DNA of 64,000 nucleotides, taken from contig JAVDPD010000023.1 of assembly GCA_031296935.1 (NCBI GenBank), positions 34,674 to 98,673 on the forward strand, written 5' to 3'. Every line of letters begins with the position of its first letter. Within the stretch, counting starts at the first letter, position 1. Below, one piece after another: positions 18,317-25,672 of this stretch. The position numbers were made by a program, and so were the translations under genes. Below the pieces are notes generated by a model, which worked only from the letters and a program-made list of their open reading frames with translations, had not been told where the DNA came from and did no database searches. The DNA comes from Cerasicoccus maritimus (GTDB lineage Bacteria; Verrucomicrobiota; Verrucomicrobiia; Opitutales; Cerasicoccaceae).

Positions 18317-18445
18317 GGTCAAGGGGACAGGCTTTTCGGATGATTCACATTTTTTCGAAGTGAATCTCTGCCACGAAGCCATCAACCCGATTTTTGACGT
18401 TCGGTGATGCCACCAAGGGTGCGCTTCATTTTTCGCACCTGTGAT
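18317..18445 (+). repeat. Long direct repeat, copy 1
   Basis: About 125 bases beginning GGTCAAGGGGACAGGCTTTT recur at 18641-18772 with scattered differences (shared blocks CTTTTCGGATGATT, ATCTCTGCCACGAA and CCATCAACCCGATTTTTG). It is non-coding. Confidence 0.75.
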
Positions 18446-18450
18446 TTCGA

Positions 18451-18596
18451 GGTAGCGGCCAGCGTCCTCGCTGGCCATGCGCATGCTTGGCTAGATTGAG
18501 TCGGTCTGTGCTAAGCGTTTAGCCGCCATGCGCGTTAGTTTTTCAACCCCTTCATTTGGTTCCAATCCGTGGCCAGCGAGGACGCTGGCCGCTACC
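18451..18596. repeat. Inverted repeat pair (module D)
   Basis: GGTAGCGGCCAGCGTCCTCG... (18451-18477) is the exact 27-base inverse of 18570-18596, 92 bases apart. Each arm is itself a palindrome (GGCCAGCG / CGCTGGCC), and the right arm ends in the GCTACCTCAG shared with module A. Confidence 0.8.
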
Positions 18597-18640
18597 TCAG
18601 TCAGATTTTTTAAATGGCACTACGACGCGGTGGGTGGGCT

Positions 18641-18772
18641 GGTCAAGGGAACAGACTTTTCGGATGATTGACATTTTTCGAGGTGGATCTCTGCCACGAA
18701 ACCATCAACCCGATTTTTGGCGTTCGGTTTTGCCATCAAGGGTGTTTTTCAATTCCCACACCTGAGTTTTCA
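18641..18772 (+). repeat. Long direct repeat, copy 2
   Basis: Second copy of the repeat at 18317-18445. The two copies flank the module D inverted pair. Confidence 0.75.
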
Positions 18773-19158
18773 AAAAGAACCGCTGCTGTACTAGAGCAAC
18801 AACAGTGGCTGTACTTGCTCAATAACCGATGCTGTACTGGAGAAAGAACCGAGCGGTTCTTTTCGAGTTTCCTACTAAGGCTTTTCGGCAACAACCGTAT
18901 AGGCTTTGGCCAGTTTCCTACGTAGGCTTTTCCGAGTTTCCTACGTAGGCTTTTTCGGGGCATGGTGTGCGGGTGCGGATGCCCCTGTGCTATGTTGCTA
19001 TGACTCAGTGCTTTGAGGCCTGGTCGAACTCCATCATGCAAAACAGAGCTTCCATCGGTGGAAGCTCTCTTCGGTGATGCATTTCTGGTCGGCGCTGCTC
19101 AATAAGTGGATCTTTGCTCCGCTCGTGTAACGAATGTTTTTCTGGAGCTGTTCTTTTC
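18773..19158. other. Non-coding accessory stretch
   Basis: No gene is recognised. A short hairpin AAGAACCG-AG-CGGTTCTT lies near 18845-18862. Three copies of a 22-base unit, cAGTTTCCTACgtAGGCTTTT, lie at 18865-18886, 18911-18932 and 18934-18955. Confidence 0.6.
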
Positions 19159-19429
19159 TAGAGAACTTTTCATCTAACTTGTCCGAATTAGGTGGGGAAA
19201 AGATTGGATGCAGTGCAAGGCGGCATTGATTGAGCGGGCTGAAAGCCCGTGATTGAAATGCCAACGCAGCGATCTTCCAATCTGGCCCCAAGCCTTGAGC
19301 CGAGTGCTTTTCCGCACCAGCGGCGTTGGCTTTTCGCTCACAGGCTTACAGTCTGCCGCGTTCAAGCCGCCTTGCTGAACACAAAAAATCACTGCGGCCT
19401 GATCGCCAACTTAGATGAAAAGTGCTCTA
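19159..19429. mobile_element. MITE-like foldback element (about 271 bp)
   Basis: The ends TAGAGAACTTTTCATCTAAC (19159 onward) and 19407-19429 are inverted repeats matching at 21 of 23 positions. The inner halves are also related in inverse orientation (for example GCAAGGCGGC... and GCCAACGCnGC on both sides), so the whole unit folds into one long imperfect hairpin. It has no coding capacity. Outer TA dinucleotides on both sides could be the target duplication. Confidence 0.65.
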
Positions 19430-19586
19430 ATCACTGGCAGAAATAAACGCTGTGGCAATGTTGGGAGTCGACGTCGTTCAGCTTGATGACCGTTGGCAAA
19501 GAGGTACCACTGCGAACATAATGGACGCCGCGAAAATGGTGGCGTTTGGGAAGGCTTCTGGAACGCTGATCCCGATTTCTGGGAAG

Positions 19587-21125
19587 TTAATTTTGAGCGT
19601 TTCTGCGGGGACTGGAACTGTTGTCGAGGCGCCGAAGCCAAACGACTCCAATCAGAACTGCAATGCCGGCCATCATTGTGTAGTGGGATGGCTCAGGTAC
19701 GGCGCCCAGCGTAATGACCCATTTGTCCACTGGGTCTAAATCTAGGCCGTAAACAGTCGCGTTGAGGTCGACCCCCCACTCGCCGTAGCGGTCTGCGTAG
19801 GGGCTACCGTAAATAGAGTAGTCGGCTAAGTCAGTGATTACGGACAGAAATGGATCGTAGTATGCCTCGGTGAGTTCATCGGGAGTTGGCTGTAGCTCGT
19901 CAAAGTAGAGGCCGGGGTCGGTTGCTGCGTTACCCGGATTCTGCGTGAACCAGTCATCGGACTCTTGGAAGCGGAATTCGTTTTCCGGGGGCGTGGCGCT
20001 ACTACCTGGGAATGCGGTGTCGCTGTTGACGGCTCCGGTGATGAACGAGGCGGATGCCGATGCGACCAGCGTGGCCAGTAGGCCAGAGTCTGTGATGGTT
20101 TGGTCGACTGTGCCCATGTTGTCATTCCAAGTGCCGGTGTAGAGCAGAGTGGATGTAGGTGTGTTGTCGTCATCATCGGGATCGACAACAATACTGCCAG
20201 AGACTGGGGTTGGCGTCGTGTTTGTGTTGGAGACGACGTTATCAATTTTAATCCCATATGTTTCGCTACCAGGCTCGCCGTGTTGAGTCACAGTCAAGTC
20301 TGCTGTGTAGCCACCGTTGCCACCGTAGCTTAGCTTGGTGGTGGTAGGATTTTCCGATGCTTGCTGGTCGGCGTAAACCTGTGCGAGATAGCCCTGAAAG
20401 GTGTGGTAGGGGCCAGTGGTAAATTTTGTTGTGCTGCCGTTTTGGAAGTAGTAGCCAGCTGGACCGAGGATACGGACGGTGTTACTGCCGTTGGTAATGA
20501 CTGGATTATATCCGCTTGGCGTCGGGCTGACGAAGGTGTTTTGTAAAGCAGTGTAGGTGCTTTGGCGGGTGTTGGCGCCGAAGCCGGATGTTTGAAACAG
20601 CGTGTTGGGGACGCCGCTCTTCGTCCCGTAGGTTTGCACATTCAGGGGGAAGCTATAATAGTTGATGGCGGTCAAGTCGCCTTGGTCTCCTTGTTGGCCT
20701 CGGGAGGTAATTTCGACCGTTTCAAAAGCATAGGTGTCGGCTTGCGGAGATGGCGCGGCAGATGAGGAAAACGGATTGCCCGAGCCGGTCTCGTCGAGTC
20801 CGAAATATAAAACGCCACTGTTCACGCTGGTCAGCGTCATGCTCTTGATGCTGCTCAGTTGGAGCGGGGTGCTCAACTGGTTGAGACCAGCATAGGTCCC
20901 TGTGCTAGGAAAGCTGTCAAGCGTGATGCTGTGGGTGTTGTCCGAGTAGTCTTTATAGCTGACCGTAAAGGTGTTGGTGGTGTTACTGCCACTAGGCGAT
21001 TGCTGCCACATGAGCCATACGTCGCTGGAGGAGACGGAGCCGAGATTGTTATTAAACTCGAATTCGAGTGCTTGCAAAGACACAGTCGAAAGGCTGGCGG
21101 CCAGCAGTGAGAGGATGCGATTCAT
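19587..21125 (-). CDS. PEP-CTERM sorted surface protein
   Basis: The 512-residue secreted protein has a signal peptide (MNRILSLLAASLSTVSLQA) and a C-terminal PEP-CTERM tail: VPEPSHYTMM, a hydrophobic helix and an RR-containing end. This directs exosortase-dependent processing and export to the surface or matrix. The middle is Ser/Thr/Asn-rich, with no recognised enzymatic domain; segments such as VVDPDDDDNTPTS may bind calcium. The last residues (LDNSSSPRRNAQN) run longer than usual after the Arg pair. It lies alone in the accessory zone; function is unknown. Confidence 0.75.
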   Translation of the reverse strand: MNRILSLLAASLSTVSLQALEFEFNNNLGSVSSSDVWLMWQQSPSGSNTTNTFTVSYKDYSDNTHSITLDSFPSTGTYAGLNQLSTPLQLSSIKSMTLTSVNSGVLYFGLDETGSGNPFSSSAAPSPQADTYAFETVEITSRGQQGDQGDLTAINYYSFPLNVQTYGTKSGVPNTLFQTSGFGANTRQSTYTALQNTFVSPTPSGYNPVITNGSNTVRILGPAGYYFQNGSTTKFTTGPYHTFQGYLAQVYADQQASENPTTTKLSYGGNGGYTADLTVTQHGEPGSETYGIKIDNVVSNTNTTPTPVSGSIVVDPDDDDNTPTSTLLYTGTWNDNMGTVDQTITDSGLLATLVASASASFITGAVNSDTAFPGSSATPPENEFRFQESDDWFTQNPGNAATDPGLYFDELQPTPDELTEAYYDPFLSVITDLADYSIYGSPYADRYGEWGVDLNATVYGLDLDPVDKWVITLGAVPEPSHYTMMAGIAVLIGVVWLRRLDNSSSPRRNAQN

Positions 21126-21252
21126 AATGTAGTAGGTTTGAGCAGGACAGTGAGCTAACCTTAGTCTATTTATTTTGAAAGTAAAGTCCAGCCGCTGCGG
21201 ATGGATTAATTTTAGGGTGCTTCGATTAGCCTCTCATGAGCTGTAGCCTGCT

Positions 21253-21343
21253 CACTCCCGCAAAAACTCCGTGATCACGGCCCGTGCTTCAACGCCGGCG
21301 TCTTCGAGGACGTAGTGGCCGCAGTCGGGGTAGAGTTTGGAGC
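21253..21343 (-). pseudogene. Duplicated 3' end of oleB
   Basis: About 83 bases (21258-21340) match the end of the intact oleB gene (22144-22226) on the same strand at roughly 88%, covering the codons for the catalytic-histidine region and C-terminal helix. There is no gene body upstream, so it is a stranded fragment. The two copies flank the toxin-antitoxin remnants. Confidence 0.75.
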
Positions 21344-21417
21344 TATGACAAGACTCCAACGAAGTATTGATAATTCGGCGAAACCTGACAGACCTGCGGC
21401 TAATGAGCACTAAAGAG

Positions 21418-21541
21418 ATTGCATTTTGGGCTGAAGCTCCGGCGATACTAGGTTACGTCTCACAAGGCGAAACATATTGAGGAGTTGAAGCGCAATATCA
21501 AGGAGGCGATTGAAGGATGTCTGTCGGTCGATGAGCATTAG
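21418..21541 (+). pseudogene. HicB-type antitoxin remnant
   Basis: The frame from 21418 reads IAFWAEAPAILGYVSQGETY. After a +1 shift at 21478 it continues EELKRNIKEAIEGCLSVDEH and stops at 21541. This is the characteristic HicB fold core (WAE-P--GCVSQGET-EE---N-KEAI). The start region is lost and the frame is broken; no HicA toxin is visible beside it. Confidence 0.55.
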
Positions 21542-21598
21542 TCTGCATCATCTTGCGAATGAAATTGAAAATCGTAGAATATTCTTCATCCTAGGGGT

Positions 21599-21826
21599 AT
21601 GACTTTGGAAGAACTGACATCCGAGGCGATGCGCATCCCGTCGGTCGAGCGACTTCGTTTGGCGGAGCAGATTTTGGCCAGCTTGGACTCACCGGAGCAG
21701 CGCGAGGTTGATGCCGCTTGGGCAGCCGAAGCGGAAGAGCGTGTTGTTGCATTCGAGCAGGGTGCGGTTGAGGCGATGGATGCGGATGCCTTGCACCAAG
21801 CCATCGAAAAGCGCTTGGGTATATGA
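21599..21826 (+). CDS. Addiction-module antitoxin (RelB-like, TIGR02574 type)
   Basis: The 75-residue protein (TLEELTSEAMRIPSVERLRL, AEQILASLDSP, then an acidic helix) fits the putative addiction-module component family paired with RelE/ParE toxins. It appears intact. Its stop overlaps the toxin start (ATGA at 21823-21826). The toxin is frameshifted, so the antitoxin may persist without its partner. Confidence 0.75.
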   Translation: MTLEELTSEAMRIPSVERLRLAEQILASLDSPEQREVDAAWAAEAEERVVAFEQGAVEAMDADALHQAIEKRLGI

Positions 21827-22129
21827 GGCTCAGGTATCTCTCTCCCGCCACTGCGGAAGTTTTCGAAGCAATTGACTACTATGAGGAGGCTTGATCCAGG
21901 CCTTGGCTTGCGGTTTTACAACGAGCTCAAGAAGACTGAAGAGAGGATTCAGAAATACCCGGATGGTTGGATGCAGCTATCGACGAACACGCGTCGCTGC
22001 CGTCTCGAAACGTTTCCTTATGGGATCATCTACCAACTGCGAGCCGACGAGATTTTGATCGTGGCGGTGGCTCATCTGAAGCGAAAGCCGGAATATTGGA
22101 AGGATCGGATTTCCTCAGCTGATTCTTAG
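21823..22129 (+). pseudogene. RelE/ParE-family toxin with frameshift
   Basis: From the ATG overlapping the antitoxin stop the frame reads RLRYLSPATAEVFEAIDYYE and stops at a TGA (21892-21894). The next frame continues with DPGLGLRFYNELKKTEERIQ, then TRRCRLETFPYGIIYQL and a C-terminal HLKRKPEYW. Removing a single T near 21891 would restore a normal toxin of about 100 residues. The toxin is thus inactivated by a one-base insertion, unless this is a sequencing error or recoding. Confidence 0.75.
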
Positions 22130-22134
22130 CCAGT

Positions 22135-23004
22135 TCAGTCTCGCCGCAAAAACTCCGAGATCACGCCTCTGGCTTCAGCGCCGGCGTCTTCGAGGACGTA
22201 GTGGTCGCAGTCGGGATAGAGCTGGACCTTCGCGTCGGGGAAGCGGGTGCGCCATTCGGCGAGGAAGTGGTTGTTGAAGCAGAAATCTTTTTGGCCCCAC
22301 AGGATGAGCATCGGGCGGTCTTTAAACTGCGCGAGGCCTTCTTCCACGCGCTTGAGCGTGGCGTAGCTGGGGTGTGTGGCGTCCAGCGGGATGTCCGCCA
22401 CGAAGCGGTGGGTGGCGATGCGGTTGGCCCAGTTGTTGTAGGGGAAAATGAAGCCCGCTTTGACGTCGGCGGGGAGGCCTTTGGAGGAGGCCATAGTCAG
22501 CGCTGGCGCGGCAAAGGCGTTGAACCCGCGCACGATCCATTCGCCAAAGCCGGGGACCTTGCACAGGGCAATGCGCTTGGGGATGCGCTGCGAGCGGAAG
22601 GCCGCGGTGTTGAGCACGACGATGCGCTTGACCTTGTCGGGCATGGCTTCGGCGAGGCCCATGCCGATCGCGCCGCCCCAGTCGTGGACGATCAGCGAAA
22701 ACGACTCCAGCCCGAGCTCGTTGACGAGCGCCTTGACGTTGTCGATGTGGTCCTGCAGGCGGTAGGTCCACTGCTGGGGTTTGTCCGAGAGGCCGCAGCC
22801 GATGTGGTCGGGCGCGATGCAGCGGTGGGTCGCGGACAGGTCTTTAATGACGTCGCGGTAAAAGAAGGACCACGTCGGGTTGCCGTGGAGCATGATCACG
22901 GCTTCGCCCGCGCCTTCGTCGACGTAGTGCAGGCGACCGGCCGGCGTTTCCAGCCAGTGAGAGGCAAAGGGATACAGCGCGCGGATGTTGGCGGGTAAAT
23001 CCAT
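22135..23004 (-). CDS. oleB: OleB-type alpha/beta hydrolase (beta-lactone decarboxylase)
   Basis: The product (289 residues from ATG 23004) is an alpha/beta hydrolase close to haloalkane dehalogenases. It has the oxyanion motif LHGNPTW, nucleophile Asp108 in VHDWGGAIG, and the catalytic histidine in DCDHYVLEDAG. Following oleA, it is best read as OleB, which decarboxylates the beta-lactone to the cis-olefin in long-chain hydrocarbon synthesis; a stand-alone haloalkane dehalogenase is the alternative. ATG 23013 would overlap the oleA stop by seven bases. OleC and OleD are not seen downstream, where toxin-antitoxin remnants and a duplicated oleB 3' end lie instead. Confidence 0.78.
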   Translation of the reverse strand: MDLPANIRALYPFASHWLETPAGRLHYVDEGAGEAVIMLHGNPTWSFFYRDVIKDLSATHRCIAPDHIGCGLSDKPQQWTYRLQDHIDNVKALVNELGLESFSLIVHDWGGAIGMGLAEAMPDKVKRIVVLNTAAFRSQRIPKRIALCKVPGFGEWIVRGFNAFAAPALTMASSKGLPADVKAGFIFPYNNWANRIATHRFVADIPLDATHPSYATLKRVEEGLAQFKDRPMLILWGQKDFCFNNHFLAEWRTRFPDAKVQLYPDCDHYVLEDAGAEARGVISEFLRRD

Positions 23005-23006
23005 GT

Positions 23007-24041
23007 CTAGCATTCCAGGGCGAGCATCGCGCAGACGAGGCCGCTGCCGATGCCGAGCAGCGCGGCCTTGGAGCCCGTGGTTAGCGCGCCGGTTTCGCGG
23101 GCCTTGGCGAGGGTGAGCGGCAGGGAGACGGAGCCGACGTTGCCCCATTCCTCAAAGGTGGAAAAATCTTTGTCGAGCGCGAGGCCGAGGCCTTCAAAAA
23201 GCGCGCGCTGGTGGCGTCGGCCAACCTGGTGACAGATCACGCGGTCGGGCGTGTCAGTGGTCCAGCCGGTGTGGTCCTGAAAGCGCGTCCAGGTCTGTTG
23301 GGCGAGGTTGACGCCCGCGGCGAGCAGCGCCTCGGAGTCGGTTTGCATATCCAGCTCGCCGCCGGCGGAGTCGCCCTGGCAAAGTTGGTTGGCGGTGGAG
23401 TCGCTGCCCGTCACGCCGCCGATGATGCGGGGGCAGGGGGCGTCGGTCTCCTCGGCGCGGCAGAGGACCGCGGCCACGGCGCCGGCGCCGATGGTGAGGT
23501 TCGCAAAATACGGTTTCACGCTCTTGCGCGTGTGGTCGCCCTCCAGCAGGACGCGGAGCGTGCGCTCGATCAGCGGGCGCCCGTTTTCGCCGGAGACGAG
23601 GAGCACGCGGCGGACTTGCCCGCTCTCGATCAGGCCGCCCGCGACCATGAGGCCGTTGATGAAGCCCAGGCAGGCGTTGGATAAATCAAAAAGCTGGCAG
23701 TGCTGGCCGAGGCCGAGCTCGTGGTGGACGGCGGCGGCGGTGGCGGGCTCAAGACGGTCGCGGCACACGGCGCAGTGGATGACGAGGTCGATGTCGCCGG
23801 GGCCAAACTTGGACTGCGCGAGCGCTTTTTTGCCGGCTTCGGCGGAGGCGGCGGACGGGCGGTGTCCAAGCGGCCAGAAACGGCGCTCGCGAATGCCGGT
23901 CATCAGCTCCAGGCGACCGGCGGGCAGCTTGAGTCGCTCATACAGCGGGGCCAGGCGCGCCTCGATATCGTCCGAAGTCCAGACTTCGGGCGGCTCGGCG
24001 TAGGCAAGGCTCTCAATGGCCAACTGCGAAAAGGTAAACAT
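23007..24041 (-). CDS. oleA: OleA-type thiolase-fold acyl-CoA condensing enzyme
   Basis: The 344-residue protein is a KAS III/thiolase-family enzyme with catalytic Cys124 (LSNACLGFING), His271 (ICHQVGRRHQ) and Asn301 (EEWGNVGSVSLP), and a GIGSGLVC glycine loop near the end. In the OleA subfamily it performs head-to-head Claisen condensation of two fatty acyl-CoAs to a beta-keto acid. Coupling with an OleB-like hydrolase supports this over FabH. The start is ATG 24041, preceded by repeat-rich sequence. Confidence 0.8.
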   Translation of the reverse strand: MFTFSQLAIESLAYAEPPEVWTSDDIEARLAPLYERLKLPAGRLELMTGIRERRFWPLGHRPSAASAEAGKKALAQSKFGPGDIDLVIHCAVCRDRLEPATAAAVHHELGLGQHCQLFDLSNACLGFINGLMVAGGLIESGQVRRVLLVSGENGRPLIERTLRVLLEGDHTRKSVKPYFANLTIGAGAVAAVLCRAEETDAPCPRIIGGVTGSDSTANQLCQGDSAGGELDMQTDSEALLAAGVNLAQQTWTRFQDHTGWTTDTPDRVICHQVGRRHQRALFEGLGLALDKDFSTFEEWGNVGSVSLPLTLAKARETGALTTGSKAALLGIGSGLVCAMLALEC

Positions 24042-24120
24042 GGCAAACGCGCAGTTCTGGGCAATAACCCCCGCCGGGGCAAGCGCATATCGTCGAGGCG
24101 AGTCTGTCGTCCATCAATAC

Positions 24121-24196
24121 AGGTAGCGCAGGCGCGTCCCCGCGCCGCACCCCATCGGAGTGGTCAAGGTAGGGCGCAGTCTCCAGACAAGCCGCC
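24121..24196 (-). repeat. Modular palindromic repeat (B then A, minus orientation)
   Basis: On the minus strand module B (24196-24168) precedes module A (24155-24121), the opposite order to the 17.3-kb copy, showing the modules move or rearrange independently. Confidence 0.8.
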
Positions 24197-24242
24197 ACGT
24201 TTGAGTGGTCATCTGTTCTTTCAAGATGCAGATTGATTGGGT

Positions 24243-24395
24243 CAGCATGGGGTGCGGCGCGGGACGCGCCTGCGCTACCTCAGCTAGATTGATCGAAGTG
24301 CAAACGAGCAGCTTAGGTGGAGCAGCATTTGCGCACAGCGCAAATCTATCGGTCCAGCAGGATGCTGGCGGCTTGTCTGGAGACTGCGCCCTACC
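24243..24395 (+). repeat. Modular palindromic repeat (A, C, B)
   Basis: Module A lies at 24243-24283. Module C lies at 24327-24368: palindrome ATTTGCGCACAGCGCAAAT followed by CTATCGGTCCAGCAGGATGC. It is fused to module B at 24367-24395. The block lies between oleA and the zinc-ribbon gene and forms an inverted pair with 24121-24196. Confidence 0.8.
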
Positions 24396-24466
24396 TTTTT
24401 GAGCGAACGTTGCCTCGTCGCCACATTTCCTCGCAGAAAAGACTTTATTGCTGGGCCGCCCGGTGC

Positions 24467-25189
24467 ATGATGCAAAGCGTGGACCCCGAGATTGAGCAGC
24501 TTTTAATTTTGCAGGACCGCGATTCGCGGCTCTTTAACATCGAGCAATCGCTGAAAACGATCCCGCTCGAAGTCGCCAAAAACGAGAAGAAAATTGCCGA
24601 GGAGGAAGCCAAGCTCGCCGCCGCCCGCAAGGCGCTGCAGGAGCTCGAAGTGCGCCGCAAAGACCTCGACAACGACGTGAAGTCCGCCGAGGAGCAGGTC
24701 ATCAAATACAAAAACCAGCAGATGCAGGTTAAGAAAAATGATGAATACCAGGCGCTCACCCACGAAATCGAGCAGACCGAAGCCAAGGTCAGCGACCTCG
24801 AGGAAGCCGAAATCGGCCTGATGTTAGAGATCGATGATGGCAATGAAGCCTTCGCCAAAACCAAGGCGGCCGCCGACGCTGAAATCCAACTTTACCGCGA
24901 CGAAGTCGAAACACTCAAGGACCGCGAGCAAACTTTGCTCGGTGAGATCGAAGCCGCCAAGGCCGAGGTCGCTGCCGAGGAAGCCAAGTGCGGTGCCAAG
25001 TTTCTTGCCTCTTACAAGCGCGTGAAAATGCGTCGCCCCAAGCCTCCCTACGTGGTTCCGGTCGAGGACCACAAATGCGGCGGCTGCCACCTGAAGCTTT
25101 CCAGCGAATCCGAGTCGGCCACACGCCAAAAGGACGCCGATCCCGTGCACTGTGAAAACTGCGGGCGCGTGATTTACTGGGAGCTCTAA
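24467..25189 (+). CDS. Coiled-coil protein with C-terminal zinc ribbon (DUF164/CT398-like)
   Basis: From the ATG at 24467 (or 24470) the product is about 240 residues. A long antiparallel coiled coil (about 10-180, rich in E/K/A heptads) is followed by a C4 zinc ribbon, CGGCHLKLS ... CENCGRVIYWEL. This matches the conserved C4-type zinc-ribbon family that includes chlamydial CT398 and Helicobacter HP0958. Those relatives have been linked to sigma-54 or secretion partners. The ORF upstream to 24317 is repeat sequence, so the internal start was chosen. Its stop overlaps the sugE start by one base. Confidence 0.8.
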   Translation: MMQSVDPEIEQLLILQDRDSRLFNIEQSLKTIPLEVAKNEKKIAEEEAKLAAARKALQELEVRRKDLDNDVKSAEEQVIKYKNQQMQVKKNDEYQALTHEIEQTEAKVSDLEEAEIGLMLEIDDGNEAFAKTKAAADAEIQLYRDEVETLKDREQTLLGEIEAAKAEVAAEEAKCGAKFLASYKRVKMRRPKPPYVVPVEDHKCGGCHLKLSSESESATRQKDADPVHCENCGRVIYWEL

Positions 25190-25518
25190 TGTCGAAGTAT
25201 TGGCTATGCTTGTTTCTCGCCGGTCTCTGCGAGATCGGCTGGCCAATCGGGCTGAAGATTTCGCAGACCACGAGTAAGGTTGCGCTCGGCATTGCGATTG
25301 CCGTGATCTCCATGGCGATCAGCGGCTACATGCTGTGGATCGCGCAAAAGCAAATTCCGATCGGCACGGCTTACGCGGTGTGGACTGGCATTGGCGCCGC
25401 GGGCACGTTTGTTGTCGGCGTCTTGGTATTCGGCGATGCGTCGAATTTCTGGCGCTGGGTTGGCGTAGCGCTGATCATTGGCGGCGTGGCAACGCTCAAG
25501 CTCGCCGGCAATCACTAG
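25189..25518 (+). CDS. gdx: SMR-family guanidinium exporter (SugE/Gdx)
   Basis: The 109-residue protein has four membrane helices, the central Glu in GLCEIGWPIGLK and the Gdx-subtype signature GTAYAVWTGIGA. This subtype exports guanidinium in exchange for protons as a dual-topology dimer. The start overlaps the preceding stop (TAATG). No guanidine riboswitch was recognised upstream, where a coding gene lies. It ends beside a repeat pair and converges with ftsY. Confidence 0.85.
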   Translation: MSKYWLCLFLAGLCEIGWPIGLKISQTTSKVALGIAIAVISMAISGYMLWIAQKQIPIGTAYAVWTGIGAAGTFVVGVLVFGDASNFWRWVGVALIIGGVATLKLAGNH

Positions 25519-25522
25519 CCAG

Positions 25523-25671
25523 CCAGCGTCCCGCTGGACCGTTTGATTTGCACAGTGTGCAAATGCGGACTCCGCTGGAGGACGGATGCTCTGCCATCGC
25601 CGTGCGTTTGCCTCTCCGTAGGCGTCCACATTTGCCCAATGGGCAAATCTATCGGTCCAGCAGGATGCTGG
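25523..25671. repeat. Inverted pair of module C repeats
   Basis: A reversed module C at 25523-25564 (CCAGCGTCCCGCTGGACC ... ATTTGCACAGTGTGCAAAT) faces a forward module C at 25630-25671 (ATTTGCCCAATGGGCAAAT then CTATCGGTCCAGCAGGATGC). The pair fills the gap between convergent gdx and ftsY, so it may also end transcription. Confidence 0.8.
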
Positions 25672-25672
25672 G

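Noticed and set aside
24317-24466. N-terminal extension of the zinc-ribbon protein
   Set aside because: The extension is translated from modules C and B of the intergenic repeat, not from conserved protein.
24400-25188. Guanidine riboswitch before gdx
   Set aside because: The upstream region is coding and no conserved guanidine aptamer pattern was seen.
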